DNA of 64,000 nucleotides from Agarophyton chilense (Eukaryota > Rhodophyta > Florideophyceae > Gracilariales > Gracilariaceae). The notes beneath the pieces are model-generated. The model saw only the letters and a list, made by a program, of their open reading frames with translations, did not search any database and was not told where the DNA came from. The position numbers were made by a program, and so were the translations under genes. Where the stretch lies: positions 372,001 to 436,000 of the forward strand of contig JARGXX010000022.1 in the NCBI GenBank assembly GCA_030374765.1. The letters are read 5' to 3'. The stretch's first letter is position 1. Every line of letters starts with the position of its first letter. Positions 11,201 through 22,717 of the stretch are shown here, piece after piece.

Positions 11201-11493
11201 GTTCCGAGCGCTTTTTCCAACCCTGAGTTTATGGCGAGGGCTATTAGGTCTCTGCTACTTAGTCAAATAAAGTAATTTTTGTGCTTTCCTAAATTGGATG
11301 CTGTATTCCTCCAACTTGCGTGCCTCCGGGCGCCGTTCGAACCTTGTGAGCTTCTCAGGTCTTCTTCAAGTATCGCCTGAGGACTGAGGTTGTTCCCTGA
11401 TGCGGGAGCTACGGCGAACCGTCGTGTCGGGAGGCGTATCGAGAGGCGTTTTGGTATTATTCTGGCCAATGGTTTTCTCCTCCTGAAGGCTGC

Positions 11494-11939
11494 TGCAAAT
11501 AACCAACGATAATGGTTGAGCCCTGTACGCCACAGGGGCCTGAGGTATTTTACAGACGCCACGTGGACTTTCCGCCCTCAGCTGGAGTTACTTAAATTTT
11601 TATTTTTTTTTATTTAGTGTAATCGATTAGCATTATAGTGCCAGGAAGATCCCAGCGCCTCGCCATTGCTATTTACTTGGCTCGAGTGACGCTTCTCCCT
11701 TACAGTAAGATAGGCACCGTTAGGATACAAAATTACCCCCTTTGGTATATTAGTTCCACCAATTGGTCTTCAAGCCATCGTTTCCGTAGCTCCGACCTGT
11801 AGGACTACGCATTAAACGCCAGCCCATTGCACCAAGTACTTTGGGAGTTCCGCCAACAAGGAAACGAACCTTAGGACCCGCTCTACCACGCTACCCCAGG
11901 TTGAGACCAGTACGCTGACCTGCTAGTCATTGGGTTACA
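11494..11939 (+). mobile_element. Solo family A LTR nested in element 1
   Basis: A 446-bp LTR lying in the opposite orientation to the two LTRs of the host element. It is flanked by a perfect 5-bp duplication GCTGC at 11489-11493 and 11940-11944. Element 2 retains the empty site near 59793-59806 (GCGCGGCCTTCAGG), confirming precise insertion. No internal retroelement sequence lies next to it, so it formed by LTR-LTR recombination. Confidence 0.9.
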
Positions 11940-11944
11940 GCTGC

Positions 11945-12253
11945 GCTCCGTGCTGCCAATTTTGCGCCAATAGCGGACGATAAAATAGCCGGAATGGTTT
12001 GAGGTTTCTGCCGATTGTCTTCCTGAGGAGAACAGTCAAACCAACGGACGTGATAGCGCATCATTTCATCTTCTCCTCGACCGGCGGAAATGATTCGTAC
12101 AATAACGTATTCCTGTTTGTTTTCCTCCTCTGGAAGGAGAGTGTGGGGCAGAGGGGCAAATCCCTCGGAGTCGGTTGGGAGAGATGTGCCATCGTCATTG
12201 GCGTTGACTAATGGATCATTGGTGATAGTCAGTTGTGGTATTCCACTAAATAC
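11945..12253 (-). pseudogene. Chromodomain C terminus of pol, element 1
   Basis: Minus-strand frame containing YVIVRIISAGRG, RYHVRWFD and QTIPAILSS. Compared with element 2 (59600-59780) the aligned pattern is EY.I.RI-x-SAGR-x-ED, MRY-x-RW, then PQTIPANFIARY. This is the chromodomain placed at the pol C terminus in chromoviruses, where it helps target integration to chromatin marks. Here the 5' side is separated from integrase by the 557-bp insert. Confidence 0.7.
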
Positions 12254-12810
12254 TGTAGAGGTCACGGTGCAGTGGAAATCCACAGAAACAACCGCGAAGA
12301 GCGGGTGTCGCCTTGCAAGCGACGGTTCTTAGATAAGAAGAGAGTGTGCGGAATGCAGCCAGGTGTGCCTGAATAATGGGGAAAATACATGTATTCACGA
12401 AGCGGATGTCCAGATGCGGCGGTACGTAATGCACACGAGATCGGCTCGACAACCCTTGTGACAACACAAATAACCAGGTAGAAGTAGAGAAAACAACACA
12501 CACACACACACACAGAAAGCTGTAGAAAAAGGGCAGTAAACGCGCAACAGTAGATGGTATCCTCGGAATAGGAGCTATAGCTCAGAACGATTAAGAACTG
12601 ATACTATAGGCGCCCCTTTGTGGTAAACCACTTTAGGACTTATAGGACTCACCAAGATGGTGTTTAGAATAGTTGGTTGTTGGTTGGCCTTCGCCGTCCT
12701 CACCTGGGCCTTGCGCCCTTTAATGTGCCAAGAGGCAAAGCAAGTACTGTACAGTAAGGCATACACGTGGCGTGCCCCTAGTCGAACTCAGGTGCATCCA
12801 GAATGCTACA
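12254..12810. mobile_element. 557-bp LTR-like insert within element 1 pol
   Basis: Present in element 1 and absent at the equivalent site of element 2 (about 59500). The ends are TGTAGAGGTC and GAATGCTACA, an inverted TGTAG/CTACA pair typical of an LTR or short terminal inverted repeat. It contains a (CA)n microsatellite at 12502-12523. No clean target duplication is seen. The best reading is a solo LTR of an unrelated family; a MITE is the alternative. Confidence 0.5.
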
Positions 12811-12839
12811 TCAGGTCCGCGGATATTGCCTTAGGAGCC

Positions 12840-14160
12840 GTGGTGACCTGAGCCTCGACCTGAGCTCTTAGTGATTCCGTTGGGCCATGAGGGCTGGGAC
12901 ATTGGTGATCCGGAGGAACTGGGCGCTCTTGTCACCCGATCGATAGACATGGTGTCCTGTAGGCCGTCAATTAGTATCGTAATTGTTTGTGGGTTTACTG
13001 GCCTTTAGGACTTTATATGGTACCGTCCAGCATGGTAGGAGTTTTCGCGTAATATATCGTCGAGGTCATCAGTGTGCTTCGATGGCCGGTCCAGGTAACC
13101 CAATTCTCCTTTCATAAAGGTAGATGTGTTCCAGAAGGTTTAGTCGAAATTGACCTTGTAGCGCCATTGGGCTTTGGTCAGTACAGCTCTAGCCGATTGT
13201 ATAATGCTATCGATTCCTCGGCGCGCATAGCGCTTCGTCTGAGTAGGAGTCATTCCTTCGGTTTTTTCCTGGAGTATAATAGACTCCTGAAGGTCAACAG
13301 CTATCGGCCGTGGCAATCTCGTTAGCGTTAAATCAAAAAGGGTTGTCCCCGTGAGGCGTGTACTTGCGTGTTGTAGGCATGATCCAGTGGCTCAACGTAG
13401 TCGTTCTACTCCAATTGGTGTTCCGATAAGTAGTAAGCTAATCGGTCCAGAAGGGTATGGTTGAAGAGTTCGGCTTGACCATTGGTATGCGGGTTGTATG
13501 CCTTGGTGGTCACATGTTTGATACCTAAGGTAGCACAAACGTGCAAAAAGAATTCGGATACAATCTGGCTGCCATTGTCCGTAAGGAGGTAGAGGGGCAT
13601 GCCATAGAGAAATATACAGCGGGATAAGAATTCTGTGGCGACACCCGTGGCTGTTGTCTTTCCTAGAGGTAGGGCTCGGTTAATACTGGTAAATCTATCG
13701 GTTATTATCAAGACAAAACGTTTCCCATGGGACCACTTGGGCAAAGGTCCAAGTATATCCATAGCAACGAATTCGATTGGGCCTGCAGCGGGGAAAAGAT
13801 TCAATTTGGCCTGATGGCGGGCGTGAGACCCTCAGATCCGGGCGCACGAAGTGCAGTTCCGTGTGGTTTTCCATAGGTCCTGCGCCATTAGTGGCCAGTT
13901 GAAGAACTTTCTTAGGGTCTGGTACATTCGTTGCCCTCCAGGGTGACCAGCCAAGCGAGGGAAACGGGCGAGGTATAGTAATTGCACCCTTAGTGGACTT
14001 GGTATTACCCGTTGGAGTGCGGCGTCATCCAGCAGTGAGCGTCGACAAAGTAGTCCAAATCTGTCATACTCCAATATGCATTTAAGGGTTCCTAACAAGT
14101 AGGCTGCTTTCTTGCAGTACTCGTCTTCGACCTGCGCCTGTAGGAGTTTCTCAATATTTA
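12840..14160 (-). pseudogene. Integrase of element 1 (broken)
   Basis: Minus strand. Zinc-binding module at 13832-14098 (ARFPRLAGHPGG ... CTSCARI), catalytic core at 13406-13804 with the acidic triad visible as MDILG, TDNGSQ and AELFN. A GPY/F-type C-terminal module is traceable at about 12900-13080 in other frames (TITILIDGLQD, DRVTRAPSS). Frameshifts separate the modules. Integrase joins the cDNA ends to target DNA. Confidence 0.8.
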
Positions 14161-14170
14161 TAGGGAGAAG

Positions 14171-15733
14171 CTATTTTTCTTCTAGGGTTATTGCATTAAC
14201 CTGAGGTGGTGTCGAATTGGGTGGTACTGTCTCCCAGTCCAATAAGAATAATTCATTCTCCTTTACCTCAGGATCATTCACTTTGACCATACCCATAAGG
14301 TAATCTGTTTCCGTATACCCGTGAGGTCCATCATCTGCAAAGGAAGTAGGAATGAAATCTTCCAATGGCGTGTCATCAGTTCTGTCGGTAATGATTCGCC
14401 TGAGGGCACCTGCTGACTGGTGCTTGACGCATGGCTTACAAATTAAATCATACTCGTAATCTGACAGCCTGAGGCGCCACTGAGCGAGGCGACTTGAAGC
14501 ATCAGTCATATTGTGTAAACAGCGGAGTGAATCGTGGTCTGTTCTAATGGTAAACCTAGTTCCCTCGAGGTATGGACGGAGTGTCAATACAAACCATACG
14601 ATGGCTAGACATTCCTTTTCGGTAATAATGTAGTTTCGCCCCGCGCTGTTGAGCGTTCAGCTCCAGTATCTAACAGGTCAATAGTCCTTCGGGGAATCCT
14701 GTTCATGTAGCAGTATAAAACCCACTTGGACATTAGAGGCATCTGAGTCCAGGACAAAAGGCCTATTGGGCTTTGGCAAAGCAAATATGGGTGTTTTCAG
14801 CAATTTGTTCTTTAGTGTTTGAAATGCTTTGTACTGGTCGTCTGTGAGGAATTCGAACTCCGAGGGTCTTCCGTTCTTCAGCATCTTGTTGAGGGGGGCC
14901 GAGATCTTTGAAGTACCTTGCACGAACCGTCGGTAGACGTTGCACAAGCCGACGAAGGATCTTGGTTCCGTGTGGGTCCAAGGAGGCTTAGCCTGGCGAA
15001 TCGCATTTGTGGTCCGTGTTGCCATCTTTACCTTGCCTGGGAGGACAACGTGACCGAAATAGTCCACTGAGGTCTGGAAAACGGTGCATTTGCGAAGTTT
15101 CAGTGTTAATCCAACGTCTTGTAGGATTGTTAGCGCCTTCTTCACATGGCCAAAGTGTTTCTCTACGGTCCGTCAGAAGATCATAACGTCATCCAAATAG
15201 ACCAGGGCGAACTTCCATTTGACTCTGGACAGTATGATGTCCATTACCCGTTGGAAAGTGGCTGGTGCAATCTTCAAATCAAAGTACATACGAGTAAATC
15301 TGAACAGACCTTCATGGGTGGTAAAGGTTGTCAGCACTCTCGTGTCTTCGGCCACAGGGATTTGACAATATCCCGAGGTAGCCTCCAGTGTGGTAAATAC
15401 GGCAGCTTCGCCTAAGGAATCCTGACAATCGTCCATGCGGGGTATCGGGTATGTGTCCCTCTTGGTTACCGCGTTCAGCTTTCTGTTGTCGACACAGAAC
15501 CTGACGGAGCCATCTTTCTTCGCCACGAGGACAAAAGGACTTGCCCATTCGGATTGGTTTGGAGGCGCCCGCTCTATAACGTGAACTTTTCGCATTTTGT
15601 CCATCTGGTCGGCGAAAGTTTCCCTACCTTTAAGGCCGGTAGGGTATGGGTGCTTGAACTGTGGTCTAGCATCATCCTGAAGGTCAATGCAGTTTGTAGT
15701 GGCTCTGATTGTGCCCAATCTATCTGAACACAT
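14171..15733 (-). pseudogene. Reverse transcriptase and RNase H of element 1 (broken)
   Basis: RT palm and fingers at 15173-15733, with RFCVDNRKLNAV and the catalytic ALVYLDDVMIF near 15173-15205. The thumb (SFVGLCNVYRRFVQG) and start of RNase H (FVLDSDASNVQVG) are at 14678-15145. The RNase H end (YLEGTRFTIRTDHDSLR) is at 14171-14587. Stops and frameshifts near 15150 and 14600 break the frame. Confidence 0.85.
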
Positions 15734-16162
15734 GGCCTGGTATTCCTTGAGGATATCAAGTACATGGGGCCTTTAGGATTCGAACTCTGCACCGATGGCG
15801 ACCGTCTCCTTCTAAGAGTCGACGTCGTCGTCGAGAGGTGGCGTGGAAAGGTTATCCATTTGGACCTCTATGATGGCCACCGGCGCAGGTAGAGTGATGC
15901 CAATCCCTGTACCTTTTAGGTAACCGTACGGGCCTAACTCGGAAGTTGCTGACCGTGACCAAGAAGGGTCGGTTGGGGGGATGTCTATTACTCCATTGGT
16001 CATTAAGATGGGGTGCTTCGGAACCGTTTTCGGGTGGTTCTGAATCGTTAAGAGACCTGAGAACTGGGAATGGACCGATACAACGATTTGGGTCTTCGGG
16101 GGTATCATTATGGTCTTCGACAGGCGACTCTTATTAAACTACGTGTTTTTGGAGACAACAGC

Positions 16163-16687
16163 TCAGTTGCGGCTCGCTTCTGACCTTGAGGCGGAACCAG
16201 TTATGGAAATGGAAGGTGCCCGGTAGAACGCGACTTTCCTCAGGCCTGAATGAATTGCCTTAATGTTTCGGTCGATGAAGGAGGTCCCTAGGATTGCTTC
16301 AGCGCCCAAGTTAGGACATAGATTGGACCACCTGCGGCCTTTGAGTTGTCCTACCTGGACGTAAAGTGGTTCTATTTCTTTAATTTTCATCGGTCTACGG
16401 GATGCATCGGTAATCCTTGGGGTCTTCCTTGCCTGAACGAAATCTTGCCACCCCAGTGGGAGTAGCTTCGAATGGACCAAGTTGGGACCAGCGCTTGTGT
16501 CCAGTACAGCTGTGGTCAGTCGAGAGTTGTTGTAACGAAGTTCTAAATTCACTCCGACTTGATAGTTCTCTTTCGTGAGGATACAGAAGGGGTCGTTACT
16601 GTGTTGCAATTGTGGTTCATCCTGAGTGGTCTGTTGTGGGTGGTTGGTATTGGGAGGTGAGGAGATCTTTGGCTCATGACCGTCCAA
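16163..16687 (-). pseudogene. Retropepsin-like protease region of element 1
   Basis: Minus-strand frame of 174 codons with AVLDTSAGPNLVHSKLLP, where the active-site DTGA of aspartic retropepsins is changed to DTSA. Element 2 retains DTGAG in the same place. A linker to RT follows at 15812-16108. Confidence 0.75.
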
Positions 16688-16926
16688 GTGGTTGAAGAAG
16701 GGGATTTAAGAGGGAGAATTTGCCTCTAATCGTCCCTCTAGTAGTTTTCCGATGGGATTTCCGTTTCTTCCTGAGGATAGGATTCTTCCACGGGGTCGTC
16801 CATAGGATCTACAATGGCGTGTATCTGTGGGGCTTTGATCGGAGTACCCGGAGGCGTAACATAGCGTGAGCTTCCAAGGGTCCCTGTGGTTTGTTGCTGT
16901 GCCCTGATATTCATTCCTTCAAAACT

Positions 16927-18771
16927 CTAACTCCGGTAATTCTCTTCCCTTAAGGCTAGGATGTTTCTACGTGCGTCCTCAGGCAGATACCTCGTACAGT
17001 CAAAAGTTTGGGTCAGTGACAGGCAGAAGAAGAAGGCCCTTGAGGAGCGAAGAATAATGTCCTTGCGGGGCGGAAAGGAAGAATACTTAAGTTCGGGTGG
17101 TGCAGTGGTCGCTGTAGTTCCCTGGGAGGTATGTGATGGGGGCCCAGACGGAGGAGCACTGAAATTGACTGCAAAGACGTCTCCCGAATCGGCGTAATGG
17201 AGTGAAGCATCTATGTCCGACTCCGTGGAGCTAACCAAATGGGCTGGGTTGGGTTTACGCAATGGAGTTGCGTGTCCTCTGATTATATCAGCGTTGCGCC
17301 TGGAGGTCCTGTAGATTTTACCATAACACTCGGCGTAGGTAACGAGCCTTCGGAAGGAGTATTACGGGGTTTCCATGTGGTACTTGCGCACATGTGTCCG
17401 AATGGCAAGGAGCAATCCCGTGATGAAGTGACGTTGAGGCCGTCCATCGGAGAACACGTTTCCACATCGGTAACCCTTCTTCCATAGGCCGTCTGCGAGA
17501 GCCGATTTGGTCATGTTGGAGCTCTGCCTAAAGGATACTACTTCCTGGTGGGCATCAATTATAACGTCATCCGTGGCGTAAGTTTCCAAGAGGAAATGAA
17601 CGACGTGAGGGTATGGCCTGAGGAGCTCACAGTCTTGAGCATCCACGAGGTCAGATGTGCCAGATATCTTCCAAGCCACTCAGTCACGCGCCTGTCCTGT
17701 AAGGAAGAATTGGAAAAGGTATACAGCGGCGCCCTCGTGGACACCGTTCTGATCGCAGGCCGTACAAAAAAAACTGAGAAACCTCAGGACAGCAATAGGA
17801 TCGGAAACCGAGGACTTGTCCGTAATGGTTAGTTGCATCCGTTTGGCCCATTTGGCGACTCTGCGAGCCACCGGACCAGAATACTTGGCGGACTTGTCGG
17901 CCAGCTGGTAATTCTGGTAGTCTAGAACCTTAAGGAAAAGTTCGTTGGTTGTTGTCAGTGGTCTGAGGCCTCGAACGGCAGCCTCATCTACTTCCGAGTC
18001 CGTCGCATCGGTCGAAGCCAATTCGGAATCACTCGTGTCCGAATGGTCTCTTCTTTTGCTTCTTCGGTTCTTTCCAGCGGAATAGGGACCTAAAGGATCG
18101 ATCTCTATATAAGATCCGATGGAGCCCTGAGGTCGCCGTACCTCATATAATCCGTCGGGTGGGGCGAGCGGTCTCTCTTCTAGACGCGGAGCTTCTCTTC
18201 TGCTCCTAGATTGTCCCACCATGGGGTTTTCCTGATTGTATTCCCGGCGATGGGCGGATAATGCTGGCACTCCTGGGGGTTCGGAAGGGGGTTTCCCTAT
18301 GGAGACCGGATGGTTAATTTGTGGTGGAGTGGTTCTAAGGACCAAATTTCCTGCCTGGCGGACGACTGCTCCTTGAACGGCCTCTAGAAGGGAGTCCGTG
18401 AATTATTCAGACTCCATTACCTTAGGGATGACTCGCTCGACGAGGAAATCCGTATGGTCAGCGATTGCCGTAGCCCGTCGCACGTCCATATTGGCATCCA
18501 CTTGGGTTGAGCAGAGCTCACGGAAACGGGGCCAGGGAAGTTCGGCGAGCCCTGCCGGCATGTATTCTTGAATTCCTTCGGTCTCAGTTGTTTCTCCTTT
18601 AGGTGTCTTTGGCCTAGAGGCGGCCCTAGTGAGGCGTTCTCGTAAACGCGCTGCCACCGTGGGTTCTCGGCGAATCCTTTCAGGGTTATCCAGTGGGGTC
18701 AGTACTTCTTGCCGCTGGCTCCTCGTGCTCCTGCAGTCGCTAGCGGTATCAACCTGAGGGTCAGGCGACAT
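16927..18771 (-). pseudogene. Gag of element 1 (broken)
   Basis: Minus-strand gag in several frames: 18403-18771, 17680-18345 (221 codons with a Ser/Asp-rich stretch DTSDSELASTDATDSEVDE), 17362-17679 and 16927-17262. The last carries a Cys-rich CLSLTQTFDCTRYLPED segment resembling a degenerate zinc knuckle that binds RNA in the particle. It aligns frame by frame with element 2 (53262-55594) and element 3 (33546-35622). Confidence 0.75.
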
Positions 18772-18953
18772 CGCCAGCGTTGTATTCGCACTTCATCCTG
18801 CCTTAGGAGTCCTATGGTCGGGTCTGTTGGATGTGTTTCCTGCATCCATAATGGTGGTTGCTTCTGTACTTCTGGTCTATTGGGGAATTAAACAAAAGTT
18901 TAGAATCCGGATAATTATTGGTTCCCGTGGTCCGTTCATTTATTCCTTGAGGA

Positions 18954-18971
18954 TTCTAAGTCGGGGGACCA
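18954..18971 (-). promoter_or_regulatory. Primer-binding site of element 1
   Basis: Minus strand reads TGGTCCCCCGACTTAGAA starting 2 bases inside the 5' LTR. Element 3 (35727-35744) has TGGTCTCCCAACTTAGCA and element 2 (52691-52708) a version with TTG for TGG. The complement ends in ACCA, as a tRNA 3' end should, with 7 acceptor and 5 T-stem positions. The tRNA identity is not resolved. Confidence 0.6.
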
Positions 18972-18973
18972 AA

Positions 18974-19419
18974 TTTAACGCAATGACTGTTGGGTCAGCG
19001 TACGGGTCTCGACTGGTGGTAGCGTGGTAGAGCGGGTCCTAATGGTCGAATCCTTGACGGCGGCACTCCAAGAGTACTTGGTGCAATAGGCTGGCGTTTA
19101 CTGCTTAGTCCTACAGGTTGGAGTTACAGAAAAGATGGGTTGCAGACCAAAGGGTTGAACTAATATACCAAAGGGGGTTATTTAGTATCCTATTGGGGCC
19201 TACCGTATTCTAAGAGAGAAGCGTCACTCGAGCCAAGTAAATAGTACTGGCGAGGCGCTGAGACCTCCCTGGAACTGTACTGCTAATTTACTACACTCAT
19301 TAAAATAAATTAATAATCTACATTAGTCCACCTGAGGTCGACCCGTACACTTGTCGCCTTCAAGATCCTTCGGTGCCCGGCAGCTTACGGGGCTCAACCG
19401 TTATCATCGCTCCTTCACC
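18974..19419 (-). repeat. 5' LTR of family A element 1
   Basis: 446 bp, plus strand from TTTAACGCAATGAC to TCCTTCACC. Both terminal dinucleotides are mutated compared with the TG...CA seen in the nested solo LTR. It contains the tRNA-like box pair near 19018-19052. Confidence 0.85.
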
Positions 19420-20700
19420 TTGCTGACGGCCACGCCCTCACGTGGGGCTACCGTCAACTCGAACGAAGATACCGTGGACGGGACACTTGGACGATGGAAT
19501 CGGAAAGAACGCCCCACAGCCGAAGGGATGACGCAACAACGGCAGTTGTACACGTGTTTGAACGCTGGAATAGCTTTTGTCATTATATAATTCTACGTTA
19601 GAATAGGGTATGCTTTGCAGTAGGGCCTGAGCTCCTGTGCACCTGAGTACTCGGGCTCGGCCACCACACTTGGCAGTAAACGATAAGAACGCCTGGCTTT
19701 TTGCCTTCGTCGTCTGCGCAGATCATCGTCTGCTCCGTTCGGTTCTACGACAGGTTTCCTAACCGTTCCTTCCCTCCGCACGTTCCTGCCCGTGTCTGAA
19801 AGCAGAGATAACCCATTCTACCTATTGCGAACCGGTTCATCCATATTTGAAAACTACCTAGTTAACAATCTCCCACCGAACTCCAGGTGGCATCACTGCG
19901 TGTCTCTTTGCAAAGGGCGCCAAGAGGAACCGCGAAATGAAAATGCGCACTAACCGGCTTTCTCTACCTAATGGCCACATAGGCTATAGTTTTTAAATTC
20001 TGCTTTCTCAATGTGATCTACATTCACAGACTAACATTCTAATAATGTTATTTTGTTTCAAAGCACACTGTTAACGGTGACCTCTAAACCTTTGTTACAA
20101 TTTGAAGAGGGGCAAATAATGGCTTTACGAAGAGAAATGGTTCCCATTCTACACATTTCAACCGGCTTCAGTCGAGCTCTTCCGAAAGCTTCTCGCTTTT
20201 GAAAAGGCCATGACAACAAGAAAAAGAACGCCTAGCCCCGGAATACACTCAAGATCAGTGAAAAAGCAAGCGCTTGCGAATTTGACTCACTTCTACCGGT
20301 CAGTATAGTGCGTACGACCTCAAAGTAAGACTCAATTTATCCTTCGGAGTCTTGAGAATCCAAAAACTACTAGACACAAAGCCGAATCTTCAGTTTCGAA
20401 AGATTTCGAGGGCTCGCAAATGAATTCCGGGCACAATGAAAAATACCGTAAACGGCCGAGACACAATATCAGCAAAGGTGATAACCTTGGGGTTTACGCT
20501 GTGTTTTCTGACGAGAAGAAGTTTATTATGGGTGGGCCAGATGGTTGGGCATAATATTGGTACCATATACGCAAAGAACCTCGTCGTTTTTCTACTCGTC
20601 AAAATGAGAATGGGTCTGGCATGCTGTGGAAAGCTATAACATTAAACGCTGGGTCAAATATTATTTTTGTAGTGGCAACCAGAATTCCTTTACGTATTGC
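19420..20700. other. Unassigned sequence between element 1 and piggyBac relic
   Basis: No ORF with recognisable motifs and no repeat match to other parts of the window. It may include flanking DNA of the piggyBac insertion. Confidence 0.4.
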
Positions 20701-20704
20701 AAAA

Positions 20705-21990
20705 CTTTAGAGCTGAAGTAGTTTGGCAGAATTTGCATCGTCCCTTATATACTTGAGACGTTAGAGAACCATTTAATTTCTTTCGTTTTCGATTTTTCTT
20801 TATTAAATGCATGCCAATACCAGTCATATGTTGTTTTTCTATTACATCTTCCTCTTTACATTTTCTTTTCATAGTTCGAATAGCATCCCAGTTTTTATCT
20901 ATTAGTCAGTCTGCGAAACTACAATAACAATTATGCAATGCAAAATTCAATTTGTTTCCATATGCACCCTTGCAGATATTCCAAGCATCAACCACGCACA
21001 TGTCCAGCAAAGAAGTATTCACTCTAAAATACCATTCTTTCACTTCAAACTTCTTTTTCATATTCAGATGATCTTGAATTGATCTATTATAACTATACAT
21101 TCTTGAACAACAAGAATAACACTCCTCGCAAACCTTTGGATTAGCAATAAAAAGCGGAATTTTCTTTGTTATTCAATTAGTTGTACTTCATCTTCACAAG
21201 GAATAGGAATTCCTGCTTGGATACGGACACAAGTGCTTATTTTCTCTGAGAATCCATCCAGAGCACAGGCATCATCTTTCGATCCAATTCTGGCAGTTTC
21301 GCGATCATTGACACGTGCCGGCCTCGTGCCTTCATCGTAAGTTCGGAAAGATGTTGTATTGGAACCCTATTGGTGGCTGTTTGAGAACCCCAATAAATCG
21401 CATTTCTCTTCTTAAAATGTTATTCAGCTGCTTCAAGAGATGCAAAATATGAATCGCCACAAACAATTCGATCTGTTTCGAACGAAATTTCAAGCAGTCT
21501 TATCAAAACAGCTGTTCCATGCGCACGTTCTGATTCAAAAGCCAGTACATCTGGTTGCGTAGCTCCCATTTTGATTTCTATTTTGAGAATAATTCCACTC
21601 CTTCCACAACACACTTCCTTTAATTCACAACCATTTTCAGGTTTCCTATCAAGAGCAATGTAGTGTGGAAGTCCAATTTCAATTCAGATTACCCGTAGAT
21701 TATACCAACATGACATACTTTCATCAACGTATAAAATGTGTGACGGAGTTACGAAAGAGTTTTGATGGTCATTTATAGCTTTCATAAAGTCGGAAACGAA
21801 AGACCATTTGGCTTCTTCTGAATTTTCATCGTTTTCAAACCCACCGAAAAGGATAAATTGCCCTATATGTTCAAACTGAAGGCGTGACATGATCTTTCCG
21901 AGCTCCGAAGAGTTAGTATATTTTGAAAACGATTTTTAGAGCATATTAATCTTCTATGTAAAACTTCAAAACGACTCATTGTAGAGCAAC
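20705..21990 (-). pseudogene. PiggyBac-like (DDE_Tnp_1_7) transposase relic 1
   Basis: Minus strand. RLQFEHIGQFILFGGFE (about 21830-21890), SHILYVDESMSCWYN (about 21700-21745, the conserved DESM.WY motif with the first catalytic Asp), GLPHY-ALDRKPENGCELK (about 21615-21680), CCGRSGIILKIEI (about 21570-21615), TDRIVCGDSYFASLEAAE (about 21420-21475, the second Asp), and a C-terminal Cys-containing tail KGRCKFCQ (about 20715-20750). Stops and frameshifts occur throughout. PiggyBac transposases cut and paste at TTAA. Terminal repeats were not found. A second, shorter copy lies at 50399-50900. Confidence 0.8.
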
Positions 21991-22689
21991 TAGTGCGCGT
22001 ATAACCGGTCAGGGCACCATTCATATTGCATCCGATATATCGGGAACCACCTCAACGATTTTATGAGTAATATCAGTTTTCAGTATTGTAGACACCTTAG
22101 AAGGCATGTTAGTTAAGTCTCAACAGTAGTACCGTAGTGGACGGATGGACGTGCAAGGCTGGGGTTACACACTTGATATGTCTATGGACCAGGAATGGTT
22201 TGCACTACTATAGTTAACACGTGTAGTCCGCTGTCTAGAATAGAATAAAGCGATGGCTTCACCGCCATCGCTACCACCAAGTAAATGGAAACCGAGTGCT
22301 TGGCTCTAGATTATATCGCCTATGCGAGTCTCCGTCTCCTAGCGGGAGGAACTGCGACCGGTTTGGCTAATCTATCCCATCAAGAAGCTCAAGCATCACT
22401 GTACCGTTGTTTTTGATGTGTTTCTTTCTTTTGTTTGTTTTCCTGTGTTTAGGACAGTACACCGCCTCTGTATAGGATTGTGTTTACTCGTCTTTGTTTC
22501 GCTTATCCAGTGTGGGTACCCCTTTCATAGGTGTGTACGCTTGGCCGTGCGTCCTATTTCGCCTTACTTTTTCGCCTTACTTTTTCGCCTTACACGTTGC
22601 CGTTATCCATGAAGTATCCTTGTCCTTGGATCCCCCTTTGATTCGTCCTCTTTTCCTGGGATCATCACATTCGTAGGTATTGCCTGAAC
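21991..22689. other. Probable 5' LTR zone of element 4, boundaries not resolved
   Basis: No gene. Its right side ends at a primer-binding-site-like motif (22697), so most of this stretch is likely the 5' LTR of element 4. I could not find a matching 3' LTR near 31200, so the LTR cannot be delimited. Confidence 0.35.
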
Positions 22690-22696
22690 CACTGTG

Positions 22697-22717
22697 GTCT
22701 AACACCCACGGATCGGT
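22697..22717 (+). promoter_or_regulatory. Primer-binding site of element 4
   Basis: TGGTCTAACACCCACGGATC begins the site. Its complement has tRNA 3' layout: the last five bases of a T-loop (CGATC), a 5-base T-stem strand, a 7-base acceptor strand, a discriminator A and CCA. A 12-base part (TAACACCCACGG) recurs at about 31240. The tRNA species is not identified. Confidence 0.5.

Larger units (their letters stand above)
8219..19419 (-). mobile_element. Ty3/gypsy chromovirus, family A element 1
   Basis: Complete but dead LTR retrotransposon on the minus strand. Parts in element order: 5' LTR (18974-19419), primer-binding site (18954-18971), gag (16927-18771), protease (16163-16687), RT/RNase H (14171-15733), integrase (12840-14160), chromodomain (11945-12253), antisense ORF region (8690-11200), polypurine tract (8665-8680), 3' LTR (8219-8664). 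Both LTRs measure 446 bp. Two later insertions sit inside it: a solo LTR (11494-11939) and a 557-bp insert (12254-12810). No 5-bp target duplication is visible at the outer ends (GTGTG versus TTGCT), so an end may have been rearranged or mutated. Confidence 0.88.

Noticed and set aside
8219-11939. Initial reading of 8219-8664 and 11494-11939 as terminal inverted repeats of one element
   Set aside because: The target duplication and the empty site in element 2 show that the second copy is an independent solo LTR insertion.
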